The notes beneath the pieces were generated by a model, which had not been told where the DNA came from, ran no database searches, and was given only the letters and a program-made list of their open reading frames with translations. Positions 20,465 to 29,983 of a stretch of DNA of 64,000 nt are shown one piece after another. Position numbers and translations under genes: made by a program. Source of the DNA: Vibrio breoganii (GTDB lineage: Bacteria > Pseudomonadota > Gammaproteobacteria > Enterobacterales > Vibrionaceae); the NCBI RefSeq assembly GCF_001677275.1, contig NZ_CP016177.1:620001-684000 (forward strand), given 5' to 3'. Each line of letters begins with the position of its first letter. Within the stretch, counting starts at the first letter, position 1.

Positions 20465-21397
20465 TCACTCTTTACAGTCTAGCCGAGTTGGTGATTTTGT
20501 GGGGTGATCGGTTAAACGCCATTCAAGGCTGTATTGTAAGAATGCATCGAGTAATGGGTTTAAGTATTTATCTTTGTGTAAAACGATCTGCATGGAGCGC
20601 TCAAGAGGTAAGCCAATGTTGAGTTTCTTCACCTTGCCCGCCTTTATGGCGCTATCTACCGACAGCTCTGACAAACACGCAAGGCCAAGACCTGCGGTTA
20701 CGCCATTGATGATTGCTTCGCTGCTACTGAGTTCAAACTCTGTCTGCCAATCTTGTAAATGTTCGGCGACATGATTGATGAAATAATCGCGAGAGCCAGA
20801 GCCAGCTTCCCTCAGCAACCACGTCATATCTTCAAGGTCACTAAAGGTAAGGGCTTCTTTAGTCGATAAGGGATGATCGGCTTGGCTTATCACACACATC
20901 TGATCAAAACCAAACGGATGATGAATGAGCTTAGGCGAATCTTCATTGCTCTCAATAAACGCGATATCAATCTGGTAATCGAGTATTTTCTGACCTAGGT
21001 CAGAGGAATTTGATAGCAAGGCTTTAAACTCGACCGCCGGATGTTTTTGTTTGAAGTCTTGTATAAGAAACGGCAGCAGTTGATTACCTATGGTATCGCT
21101 TGCCCCTAGTCGCAACTCACCACTAAGTGATTCAGCGTTATTGAACAGGCCCTGAATCGAGTGAGCTCGATGCAGCAGTTCATCGGCTATAGGCAGTAGC
21201 TTTGTGCCTTCATTGTTGATGATCAATCGATTGTTAATGCGATCAAAGAGGGTATGCCCCAGTTGGTTTTCCAGCTCATTGAGAGACAAGCTCACTGCAG
21301 CCTTGGACAAGAATAGAGTCTGGGCTGCAGCAGACAAAGAATTGGCTTTGGCCACAGAGGTGAACACCTCTAGCTGACGTAGAGTAAATGGAATCAT
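20465..21397 (-). CDS. LysR-family transcriptional regulator
   Basis: A 310-residue regulator. The N-terminal winged helix-turn-helix reads FTLRQLEVFTSVAKANSLSA followed by LFLSKAAVSLSLNELENQLG, then the LysR substrate-binding domain (about 90-295). The first part resembles the YeiE/CbbR-like branch of the family. It is divergent from a TDT-family transporter gene 104 bases away, the standard layout for a LysR regulator and its target. The effector is unknown. Confidence 0.9.
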   Translation of the reverse strand: MIPFTLRQLEVFTSVAKANSLSAAAQTLFLSKAAVSLSLNELENQLGHTLFDRINNRLIINNEGTKLLPIADELLHRAHSIQGLFNNAESLSGELRLGASDTIGNQLLPFLIQDFKQKHPAVEFKALLSNSSDLGQKILDYQIDIAFIESNEDSPKLIHHPFGFDQMCVISQADHPLSTKEALTFSDLEDMTWLLREAGSGSRDYFINHVAEHLQDWQTEFELSSSEAIINGVTAGLGLACLSELSVDSAIKAGKVKKLNIGLPLERSMQIVLHKDKYLNPLLDAFLQYSLEWRLTDHPTKSPTRLDCKE

Positions 21398-21501
21398 AGT
21401 GTTTTATTTTACTTAACGTTGGTTTTAAATCTTTAAATATTCATAAACATAGCTCAAGAGTAAACTAAGCGCATCAAGTAAATCATGAGCGGAGTAATCT
21501 A

Positions 21502-22467
21502 ATGCAAACACAATCTCGTTTAGCCAAGGCACCCACCCCAATGGCAGGGCTGGCTCTAGGTATTGCTAGCCTAGGCTGGTGTTTGGAAAATCTTGGTGTT
21601 TTTGGCGGTTATGCGCAAATCACAGGGGCTGTTATTGCATCCGTGTTGTTATCCGTTTTAGCCGGCAAGTTTCTGCTTCATTCGCATCTACTAAAACAAG
21701 ACCTTTCACACCCCGTTGTAGGGAGCGTAGTGCCTACTTTTGCTATGGGTTGCATGGTGGTGTCGTATGCTATCGGACAACATTTAGCATGGCTTGGTAA
21801 CCTAATGTGGGTGATGTCTGTCGCCTTGCATATTGTGTTCTTGGTGAGCTTTATTTTTCATCGAAGCCAAAACTTTGAGCTGCACCATATGGTTCCAAGC
21901 TGGTTCGTACCACCGGTAGGCATTGTTGTCGCGGCGCTGACTTATTCTGGCAGTTCATCTCTGCATTGGATTGGTGAGTACACCTTGTATTTTGGCATGG
22001 CGACTTACGCAGTCATGCTTCCAGTGATGATTTACCGCTTTATATTCTCAGAATTGGTTCAAGATGCAGCTAAGCCAACCATCGCTATTTTGGCCGCTCC
22101 TGCAAGCCTTTCATTGGCAGGTTACCTCTCGTTTGTTGAGTCACCATCACCTGTCATTGTGGCTTTGCTGTTTGGTATTGCCATCCTTATGACATCGGTT
22201 ATCTACATGGCTTTCTACCGCTTGTTAAGACTGCCATTTAGCCCAGCGTATGCAGCCTTCACCTTCCCTCTAGTGATCAGCGCAACGGCCTTGTTTAAAG
22301 TGGTCGCATGGATGAGCGAGATTGGTGTACCGGCTGAATATGTTAAGCAAGTGCATGGCATAGCATTGGTTGAGCTAGCAGTAGCGACCCTAGTAGTAGG
22401 TTATGTAGCGATACAATATTTAAATAACCTATTGATTCAACCTAGGTTAGAGGTGAGTCTTAAATAA
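21502..22467 (+). CDS. TDT/SLAC1-family transporter
   Basis: A 321-residue membrane protein with about ten hydrophobic segments, of the tellurite-resistance/dicarboxylate transporter (TehA/SLAC1) family. Motifs include MAGLALGIASLGWCLEN and the middle region HHMVPSWFVPPVGIVVAALT. Family members are anion channels or C4-dicarboxylate or sulfite carriers. The substrate is not evident. Its expression is probably governed by the divergent LysR regulator. Confidence 0.85.
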   Translation: MQTQSRLAKAPTPMAGLALGIASLGWCLENLGVFGGYAQITGAVIASVLLSVLAGKFLLHSHLLKQDLSHPVVGSVVPTFAMGCMVVSYAIGQHLAWLGNLMWVMSVALHIVFLVSFIFHRSQNFELHHMVPSWFVPPVGIVVAALTYSGSSSLHWIGEYTLYFGMATYAVMLPVMIYRFIFSELVQDAAKPTIAILAAPASLSLAGYLSFVESPSPVIVALLFGIAILMTSVIYMAFYRLLRLPFSPAYAAFTFPLVISATALFKVVAWMSEIGVPAEYVKQVHGIALVELAVATLVVGYVAIQYLNNLLIQPRLEVSLK

Positions 22468-22483
22468 CTCACTTTGAGGCATC

Positions 22484-22644
22484 ATACCAATCACACTAAG
22501 TAAGTGATCAGAAATAGACAGAAAAAATGCTCGAGAACAAGGCAGAGTTTTTCGATAAGTAGTTATTCTACAATCAAAAATTCTAACGCAGTTATCGAGC
22601 ATTTTAGCCAGCTAGAATGACCAGTTATTTAGTACGATTGGTAT
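22484..22644. mobile_element. MITE-like element, copy 1
   Basis: A 161-bp element bounded by ATACCAATC and GATTGGTAT. Inside are complementary segments around TGCTCGAGAA and TTATCGAGCA. Its reverse complement is nearly identical base for base to the element at 39103-39264 over the whole length. It encodes no protein. Its right end overlaps the upstream part of the recC open frame. Confidence 0.85.
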
Positions 22645-22703
22645 CAATAGCAGTAGGGTGTGGTAATCTTATTGCAATTGATTCAACGGATTGTGAGCCT
22701 GCC

Positions 22704-25700
22704 TTGTTTACTGTTTATCATTCAAACCAGATCGATCTCCTCAAATCTCTACTCATTGCACTTATTCGCCAGCAACCTTTAACCTCTCCCTTTGAGCAAG
22801 AGCAAATCTTAGTGCAAAGCCCTGGTATGTCTCAGTGGTTAAAGATGGAACTGGCCAAGGATATGGGGATTGCCGCCAATCTCAATTTTCCTCTTCCAGC
22901 GACCTTCATTTGGCAGATGTTCATCGAAGTATTGCCTGATGTCCCCAAGCGTAGTGCCTTTAATAAAGAGGCGATGACTTGGAAGTTGATGCAGGTATTA
23001 CCAAGCAAACTTGAGCAGGATGAATTTTCCTCCCTTGCGACTTACCTTGAGCACGATGACGACAACTCAAAGCTGTTTCAATTGGCGGGCAAGATTGCCG
23101 ATATCTTCGATGGTTACTTAGTGTATCGCCCTGACTACATTACCGCTTGGGAAAATAATGAGCATCCTGCGGAGCTAGAAGAACAAGGCTTGTGGCAGGG
23201 TGAGTTATGGCGTGAGTTGTATCGCTTTACTGAGCAACTAGGTCAGTCGAAATACCACCGTGCAAACCTGTATCAAGATTTCATCGATAAACTGGCCAGC
23301 CTGTCTGAGATAAGCAGTGACAATGTTCCCAAGCGCCTGTTTGTGTTTGGCATTAGTTCTTTGCCCCCCAAATATTTGGAAGCGCTCAAGGCCTTGGGTG
23401 AGCATATTGATGTGCATCTGATGTTCCATAACCCATGTCGCTATTACTGGGGGGATATTAAAGATCAGCGCACTCTAACAAAAATGGCGGCTAAGGTTAG
23501 GCCGCGCATTCGCTGGCATGGACAAGAGTTGAATGAGGAGGAGGGGATCCCTGTTCTTAAAGGCGATATTGAACACAATGCCCTGCCAGAGTTTCACCAC
23601 GATGCTATCAGCAACAACCTACTGGCCTCTATGGGTAAGCAAGGGCGTGACAACCTACATCTATTGTCTGAGCTTGATAGTAACGAGGTTGAAGCCTTTG
23701 TGGATCTTGATGCCAAGACGCTGTTGCAGAACATTCAGCAAGATATTTTACAGCTCAATCAACATCAAGATGACACTAAGCTAGAGCAAAGCCTGCATAA
23801 GCAGGCGGTATCGAAACACGACCGTTCTCTATCCATACATTGTTGCCATAGTGCCACTCGTGAAGTGGAAGTATTGCACGATCAGCTTCTACATCTATTC
23901 AATCAAGACTCGTCACTAAAGCCGCGCGATATCATTGTGATGGTAGCGGATATCAATGCCTACTCTCCGGCGATCAATGCCATCTTTGGCAACGCCACCG
24001 GTGACAGAAGGATTCCGTACTCTATTTCCGACCGAAGCGTGGCGGAAGAGACGCCGATCTTAAATGCGTTTCTTCAGCTGTTGGACTTACCTAATAGTCG
24101 CTGTGGTCGCAGTGAGATGATGGAGATATTGGAAACCCCTGCAATACTGCAACGCTTTGGGTTATCGGCCTCAGATTTTGAACTGATTAATTTGTGGGTC
24201 GAAGAAGCGGGCGTGCGCTGGGGGCTTAATGACTCAACCGCCACTGAATTTGAACTGCCTAGCCTAAATCAGAATACCTGGGTGTTTGGTTTACAGCGTA
24301 TTTTGCTTGGCTACAGCATGTCGGCCATATGTCAGCCATTAGAGTTGAGCAGCGGCAGGTTAGCACCCTATGAGCAAATAGAGGGAATGCAGGCTGAGCT
24401 TGCAGGAAAGCTAGCAGCCTTCATTGATAAGGTATTGCATTATCGCAGCGCTCTCAATGAGCCTCAGCATAGTGCGCAATGGCAAACACAGCTGAATGCC
24501 TTGGCCAATGACTTCTTTGAGCTAGATATTGAAAATGAGATAGCCCTAACCAGTATTCGTGATGCCCTGTCTTCATTGACGCAGCAAACTACTGAGTCTG
24601 GTCTAGATACGGCTTTGAGTCATCAAGTGGTCTCTGAATACCTGCAAGACAAACTGGATAGCTCCCGTGTCAGTCAGCGCTTTTTAGCCGGACAAGTGAA
24701 TTTCTGTACCCTAATGCCAATGCGCTCCATCCCGTTTGGTGTGGTGTGTCTACTGGGAATGAACGACGGGGTTTATCCTCGAACCGTTGCCCAAGAAGGC
24801 TTTGATTTGATGACAGTAAAGAGTCGCATCGGTGATAGAAGCCGTCGTGATGATGACCGATATCTATTCTTGGAAGCGCTACTTTCTGCTCAACAAGGCT
24901 TGTATATCAGTTACATAGGGCAATCCATTCTCGATAACAGCGAATGTTTACCCTCGATCTTGGTGACCGAGCTACTCGAGTACTGTTCACAAAATTACTG
25001 TCTTGATGGCGACGAGCCTCTCTCTGTGGACGACTCAGGTAAACACTTGCTGGAGCATCTTACCTCTCATCACAGCATGACCCCATTTAGTCGTGAGGCT
25101 TTTGAAAATAGCCAAAGCTTTGCTGCTGAGTGGCTACCTGTGGTGAACGGGGTTTACTCTCAAGCTGATAAGTTGAGTACGCCTTTATCCGATTACTTTA
25201 TGGAACGAGAGGCGTTGTCTGAGATTGAATTAGATCAGCTGTTATCGTTTTGGTCACTGCCTGTGAAGTACTTCTTCAATCAGAGGCTTCAGGTATGGTT
25301 TAACAGCGAAAAAGAGCTGATTGAAGATGAAGAGCCCTTTTCTTTAGGGGGGCTTGAGCGCTATTTGTTACGTGATGAGATAGTCGCGGCTATGTTAAAC
25401 GGTGGAGGTACAGAGGTAGAGCAAGTGGCTCACTACTACCGCAGCTCAGGGCAATTACCCATTGGAAACTTTGGTGACCTAGAGGTCGCGGAGAACCAAG
25501 ATGCCATGAGAGAGTTGGTCACTGAGATTGAGTTCTATACCAGCAATAAGCAGCCTTCTTTACCTGTCTCTTTGAAGGTGCAGTACCGCGACAAGTGGCT
25601 AACGATCACTGGCTGGTTAGATAGCCATTATGCCTCTGGTCTGGTTCATTATCGCGTAGGTCGTGTTCGCTCCAAAGACATTCTGCAAGCGTGGATTAAA

Positions 25701-26135
25701 CACTTGTGTGCGTGTGCTTCAGGTGTGGCGGTGACGAGTCATCTTATTGGAATATCAAGCAAAAAAGAGATTGAGTACTTTTCTTTGGCGGCTATTGAGC
25801 CGCAAGATGCATTGGATTTTCTACACGATCTCGTCGCGCTATATTTTGAGGGTATGACTAAACCACTGCCTTATTTCCCTCGTTCGGCGCATGCAGCGAC
25901 ACAAGAGTTTGTGAAGAAGTCGAAGAAGGGAGATACCGAAGTTGCCAGAGAAGCAGCAATAGGCAAATTTAGCTCGACAGTCCTTGGTGATGATTACAAC
26001 TCGGGTGAAGCGGATGATATGTACATTCAGCGCGCATGGCCACAATGGAGCGAAGAATTGCAACAAGGTGGGTATCAATTAGCTGAAAGGGTCTTGTTGC
26101 CTGCGCAAGAAAGACTGCAAGAAAAATCCAAATAA
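22704..26135 (+). CDS. recC: Exodeoxyribonuclease V gamma subunit (RecC)
   Basis: RecC is the Chi-recognition subunit of RecBCD, which processes double-strand DNA ends for recombination. The protein from the TTG at 22704 begins (M)FTVYHSNQIDLLKSLL, the usual RecC N-terminus, and contains EQILVQSPGMSQWLKMELA and NLNFPLPATFIWQMF. It is 1143 residues from this start. The open frame runs back to an ATG at 22617, but its first residues are encoded by the MITE-like repeat, so that start is probably artificial. GTGAG at 22693-22697 is a weak ribosome-binding site for TTG. The gene is followed by recB and recD in the same direction. Confidence 0.92.
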   Translation: MFTVYHSNQIDLLKSLLIALIRQQPLTSPFEQEQILVQSPGMSQWLKMELAKDMGIAANLNFPLPATFIWQMFIEVLPDVPKRSAFNKEAMTWKLMQVLPSKLEQDEFSSLATYLEHDDDNSKLFQLAGKIADIFDGYLVYRPDYITAWENNEHPAELEEQGLWQGELWRELYRFTEQLGQSKYHRANLYQDFIDKLASLSEISSDNVPKRLFVFGISSLPPKYLEALKALGEHIDVHLMFHNPCRYYWGDIKDQRTLTKMAAKVRPRIRWHGQELNEEEGIPVLKGDIEHNALPEFHHDAISNNLLASMGKQGRDNLHLLSELDSNEVEAFVDLDAKTLLQNIQQDILQLNQHQDDTKLEQSLHKQAVSKHDRSLSIHCCHSATREVEVLHDQLLHLFNQDSSLKPRDIIVMVADINAYSPAINAIFGNATGDRRIPYSISDRSVAEETPILNAFLQLLDLPNSRCGRSEMMEILETPAILQRFGLSASDFELINLWVEEAGVRWGLNDSTATEFELPSLNQNTWVFGLQRILLGYSMSAICQPLELSSGRLAPYEQIEGMQAELAGKLAAFIDKVLHYRSALNEPQHSAQWQTQLNALANDFFELDIENEIALTSIRDALSSLTQQTTESGLDTALSHQVVSEYLQDKLDSSRVSQRFLAGQVNFCTLMPMRSIPFGVVCLLGMNDGVYPRTVAQEGFDLMTVKSRIGDRSRRDDDRYLFLEALLSAQQGLYISYIGQSILDNSECLPSILVTELLEYCSQNYCLDGDEPLSVDDSGKHLLEHLTSHHSMTPFSREAFENSQSFAAEWLPVVNGVYSQADKLSTPLSDYFMEREALSEIELDQLLSFWSLPVKYFFNQRLQVWFNSEKELIEDEEPFSLGGLERYLLRDEIVAAMLNGGGTEVEQVAHYYRSSGQLPIGNFGDLEVAENQDAMRELVTEIEFYTSNKQPSLPVSLKVQYRDKWLTITGWLDSHYASGLVHYRVGRVRSKDILQAWIKHLCACASGVAVTSHLIGISSKKEIEYFSLAAIEPQDALDFLHDLVALYFEGMTKPLPYFPRSAHAATQEFVKKSKKGDTEVAREAAIGKFSSTVLGDDYNSGEADDMYIQRAWPQWSEELQQGGYQLAERVLLPAQERLQEKSK

Positions 26136-26398
26136 CGGAAATCGGCAAAAAGAGAAAGGGTGGCCACCAGCATTTATTATTTGTAGGGTAATTGCTGGTG
26201 GCCAAAGGGTCAGAGAGACCTCTTATTTTTTAGTTCTTTATAGGCTTGGTGCGTAGCACTCATAATTTGAGGGCAAGCTTACGCATAACTGTTTGTTATA
26301 TCAGTGAGTAGGATCGCAAACTTCATCGGATAATGCTCAACAAACAGCAATGAAACTCGGCTTCATAACATTGATCACATATTTAGATAGGGTTCACT
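26136..26398. other. Intergenic region between recC and recB with a long hairpin
   Basis: A perfect 12-bp inverted repeat TGGCCACCAGCA / TGCTGGTGGCCA (26161-26172 and 26193-26204) with a 20-base loop lies soon after recC. A TTATTTTTTAG run follows 20 bases later. E. coli carries ptrA at this position; here there is no gene. The hairpin could partially terminate recC transcription, so recB may have its own promoter in the remaining bases. Confidence 0.55.
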
Positions 26399-29300
26399 AT
26401 GACAAATGATGCGCAAATTCTTCCTGCGCCGCTTGAGACAATGACATTTCCTTTGCATGGCGCACGCTTAATTGAGGCATCTGCGGGCACGGGAAAGACC
26501 TTTACCATTGCCGGACTCTATCTAAGGCTGTTATTGGGACACGGCGATAACGACTCAGCGCACCAAACACCACTTACTGTAGAGCAGATCTTGGTGGTGA
26601 CCTTTACTGAGGCGGCAACCGCAGAGCTCAAAGATCGCATTCGTGCGCGGATCCACCAAGCACGGGTGGCGTTTAGCCGAGGTCATAGTGATGATCCTGT
26701 GATCAAGCCACTGTTAGAACAAACGGATGATCGCGATCGCGCCTGTGAATTGTTACTGGCTGCCGAGCGGCAGATGGATGAAGCCGCAGTTTATACCATT
26801 CATGGATTTTGCCAGCGCATGCTGACACAAAATGCGTTCGAGTCGGGTAGCCGCTTCAAAAGCCAATTTATTAAAGATGAAACCCAGCTAAAAGAACAAG
26901 TGGTGGCCGATTATTGGCGTCGCCATTTCTATGGTATGAGCGCCAGCATGGTGTCAGAGATCCGCAGTCACTGGAAAACACCGCAAGCCCTGTACGCGGA
27001 TCTGAATAATTTTATCAGTGGTAATGAGGTCTACATTCACTCAGAGGTTGAAAAGGGAGACCTAGAAACCCTGTATGCTGAGCGTATTGCCGTTCTTGCC
27101 GAGCTCCAGAAGCAATGGTCAGCAGACAGCGCTGACTTTGAAAAGTTGATTATGGAATCTGGGATCACCAAAAATCCCTACAACAAGAAGAACGTACCGA
27201 ACTGGATAGGACAGATTGATAGTTGGGCAGCAAAACCACTCACCAGTATTGCTGTGCCTGAGTGCTTGGAGCGCTTTAGCTCCAGCACGCTGCAAGCCAA
27301 GACTAAACCTGACAAGCAAGCGCCAGAGCATGTGGTATTTGATCATATTGATGAATACTGCTCATTGCCTGCTCTTGAGGTGAAGCAGGCTATCCTAAGC
27401 AATGCCATTCCCGAATGTCGTGCCGAGTTGCAAAAATCAAAGGGACAGCAGCAGAAATTGTCCTTTGATGATCTGCTAAGCCAGCTCGACTATGCCTTGC
27501 AAGCGGACGATGAAGGGCTGTTGTCCGAGCGTATTCGCGGGCTATATCCCGTTGCGATGATTGATGAGTTTCAAGATACGGATCCTCAGCAATACAACAT
27601 TTTTAGACATCTCTACCTGCAGCATCCTGAGTGTGGATTGTTCATGATTGGTGACCCTAAGCAGGCCATCTATGCCTTTCGCGGCGCCGATATTTTTACC
27701 TATATCCGCGCACGTAAAGAGGTGACCTCGCACTTTAATCTCACCACCAACTGGCGCTCCAGCAAAGATATGGTAGAGGCGAGTAACGCGCTGTTTCAAG
27801 AGGCTGAATCTGCGTTTATTTATGATGATGACATCCCTTTTACTGCCGTCTCTGCAAGCCCGGGAGCGGATCAAAAGTCGTGGTCGCTCAATGGTGAAAC
27901 TCAATCAGCCATGACGGTTTGGCTGAAGGAGAACGAGGGCGAAGCGGTAGCAAAGGGCGATTATAACCAAAGCATGGCGCAGTCCACCGCCACGCAAATA
28001 CAGCGCCTGTTAAGCGCATCCGATACTGGCAATGCACTGCTGCATGGCTCCAAAGATGAGCGAATTCAAGCGGGCAATATAGCAGTGCTGGTGCGGACAG
28101 GGCGCGAGGCGAATTTGGTTCGTAGAGCACTGTCAGAGAAAGGCGTTGCTAGTGTGTATCTCTCCAACAGAGACAGCGTTTTTGCAAGCCCAGTGGCCAG
28201 TGATGTGTTGCTATTTCTACGTGCAGCATTGCACTTTGATAACGACAGAGCACTGCGCACAGCCGCCGCCAGTTCCTTGTTTGACCTTTCTCTATTTGAT
28301 CTAGAGCGCTTGAATCAAGATGAACAATACTGGGAACTGCTGAGCCAAGAGTTTAGTGATTACCGACAGTTGTGGCTGAAGGCCGGGATCATGCCGATGA
28401 TCCGTAAGCTAATCCAATATAGAGAGCTAGCCCAAAGGCTACAAAATGAGCATCAGGGGGAGCGAATACTTACCGATCTCATGCATCTGGCTGAGCTGTT
28501 GCAACAAGCCTCAGCAGAGCTAGAAAGTGATCATGCTCTGCTGCGTTGGTTTGAAGAGCACATCTTTGAAGCGGGCAGTGGTGATGCTGGAGACGAACAG
28601 AAGCAGCGCTTGGAGTCGGAAAAGAACTTGGTTCAGGTGGTGACCATCCACAAATCCAAAGGCTTGGAATACGACATTATTTTTGTTCCCTTTGTCAGTG
28701 CTTTTAGAAAAAGTGACAAGGCACTGTATTACGACGCTGAGCAGCATCGCACGCGATTTGATCTGGATAATAATAGCGAGGGTATTGCGCTTTCAGATAA
28801 AGAGAGGCTTGCCGAGGATTTGCGTCTTATCTATGTTGCGGTCACTCGTGCGGTCTATGGTTGCTATCTCGGCGTTGCGCCGCTAAAGGAAGGTCGTAGT
28901 AAAAAAGCCAGCGCACACCTGAGTGCGATTGGTTATTTGTTGCAGGGTGCAGAAGCGCAAGAAGCCTCAGCGCTCTCTAGTGCTCTGCATGTGTTAGAAA
29001 ACAGCTATCCATCAATACAGGTTTGTGAACCGCTTGCCTGGGATGACGTTCGCTATCAAGCCCCACACGTTGAGCAGTCCCTGTTACAAGCTAGTAAGAT
29101 GCAACAACAGATAGATTGGCGCTGGAGAATGACCAGTTACTCGGGGCTGGTGAAACAAGGGCATGGCTCAAGCCACAAAGACGAGAGTGTTTGGTTGGAT
29201 ACAAGCTTAGATATTGATGCCTCTGATGATCAAACGCCACTGCTTGATTTGAACAAAAAGACCATGTTCAACTTCCCGCGCGGTGCGAGACCCGGCACCT

Positions 29301-29983
29301 TCTTGCATACCCTGTTTGAAGAGGTTGAATATACAGAGTCAGCCTTTACCGCAGACAATGAAGAGATCATCAAGCAGCTTCTGATCAAAGAGCAGCTAGA
29401 TGAAGAATGGCTGCCAGTACTGCAACAGATGATCGATAAGGTGCTCAATACCGACCTAGATGGCAGTGGAATCAAACTATCGGAAAAACAGCCACAGCAA
29501 CGACTAGTAGAGATGGAGTTTCTTCTTCCCATCGAAATCTTGTCCGCTCAGCGGTTTAATGCCATCACCCATAAGCATGACTCTTTAACTGCGCAAGCCG
29601 GAGATTTGGGCTTTGCTCCTGTAGAGGGAATGTTGAAAGGGTTCATCGATTTAGTGTTTGAGCATCAAGGGAAATACTATGTACTGGACTGGAAATCCAA
29701 TCACCTTGGAGACAACGCAGAAGACTATCATCAGAAAAGCCTCGATGAGGCGATGATCGGTCATCGCTATGATGCGCAGTATCAAGTCTATGCCTTAGCC
29801 CTACACCGATTCTTAAAAAGCCGACTACAAGACTACTCATACGAGACTCATTTTGGTGGGTGTTTTTATCTATTCTTGCGCGGTATGGATGGCAGCGGTG
29901 ACTATGGTGTCTTTCATGCCAAGCCATCGCAACAAATGCTAGAGGAACTGGATGCACATATTCGTGGCGAGGAGGCTATCTAA
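26399..29983 (+). CDS. recB: Exodeoxyribonuclease V beta subunit (RecB)
   Basis: A 1194-residue UvrD-type helicase-nuclease. Walker A is ASAGTGKTFTIAGLYLRLL (about residues 29-47). The Walker B region is in MIDEFQDTDPQQYNIF, with helicase motif III in MIGDPKQAIYAFRGADIF. Motif V/VI regions include VTIHKSKGLEYDIIFVPF and LRLIYVAVTRAVYGCYLG. The C-terminal nuclease motif reads VLDWKSNHLG. RecB drives 3'-5' unwinding and cuts DNA within RecBCD. Its stop overlaps the recD start by one base, giving coupled translation. The length matches the family (about 1180-1210). Confidence 0.96.
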   Translation: MTNDAQILPAPLETMTFPLHGARLIEASAGTGKTFTIAGLYLRLLLGHGDNDSAHQTPLTVEQILVVTFTEAATAELKDRIRARIHQARVAFSRGHSDDPVIKPLLEQTDDRDRACELLLAAERQMDEAAVYTIHGFCQRMLTQNAFESGSRFKSQFIKDETQLKEQVVADYWRRHFYGMSASMVSEIRSHWKTPQALYADLNNFISGNEVYIHSEVEKGDLETLYAERIAVLAELQKQWSADSADFEKLIMESGITKNPYNKKNVPNWIGQIDSWAAKPLTSIAVPECLERFSSSTLQAKTKPDKQAPEHVVFDHIDEYCSLPALEVKQAILSNAIPECRAELQKSKGQQQKLSFDDLLSQLDYALQADDEGLLSERIRGLYPVAMIDEFQDTDPQQYNIFRHLYLQHPECGLFMIGDPKQAIYAFRGADIFTYIRARKEVTSHFNLTTNWRSSKDMVEASNALFQEAESAFIYDDDIPFTAVSASPGADQKSWSLNGETQSAMTVWLKENEGEAVAKGDYNQSMAQSTATQIQRLLSASDTGNALLHGSKDERIQAGNIAVLVRTGREANLVRRALSEKGVASVYLSNRDSVFASPVASDVLLFLRAALHFDNDRALRTAAASSLFDLSLFDLERLNQDEQYWELLSQEFSDYRQLWLKAGIMPMIRKLIQYRELAQRLQNEHQGERILTDLMHLAELLQQASAELESDHALLRWFEEHIFEAGSGDAGDEQKQRLESEKNLVQVVTIHKSKGLEYDIIFVPFVSAFRKSDKALYYDAEQHRTRFDLDNNSEGIALSDKERLAEDLRLIYVAVTRAVYGCYLGVAPLKEGRSKKASAHLSAIGYLLQGAEAQEASALSSALHVLENSYPSIQVCEPLAWDDVRYQAPHVEQSLLQASKMQQQIDWRWRMTSYSGLVKQGHGSSHKDESVWLDTSLDIDASDDQTPLLDLNKKTMFNFPRGARPGTFLHTLFEEVEYTESAFTADNEEIIKQLLIKEQLDEEWLPVLQQMIDKVLNTDLDGSGIKLSEKQPQQRLVEMEFLLPIEILSAQRFNAITHKHDSLTAQAGDLGFAPVEGMLKGFIDLVFEHQGKYYVLDWKSNHLGDNAEDYHQKSLDEAMIGHRYDAQYQVYALALHRFLKSRLQDYSYETHFGGCFYLFLRGMDGSGDYGVFHAKPSQQMLEELDAHIRGEEAI

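Noticed and set aside
21424..21437. TTTAAATCTTTAAA as a LysR binding site
   Set aside because: Although it lies in the divergent LysR/TDT promoter, it is only A/T-rich palindromic sequence and too weak to list as a site.
22617..22703. N-terminal extension of RecC
   Set aside because: The coding sequence there is partly repeat-element DNA and does not fit the RecC family, whose N-terminus begins at 22704.
26161..26204. Small RNA gene in the recC-recB gap
   Set aside because: There is a strong inverted repeat but no promoter or terminator that would define a separate transcript.
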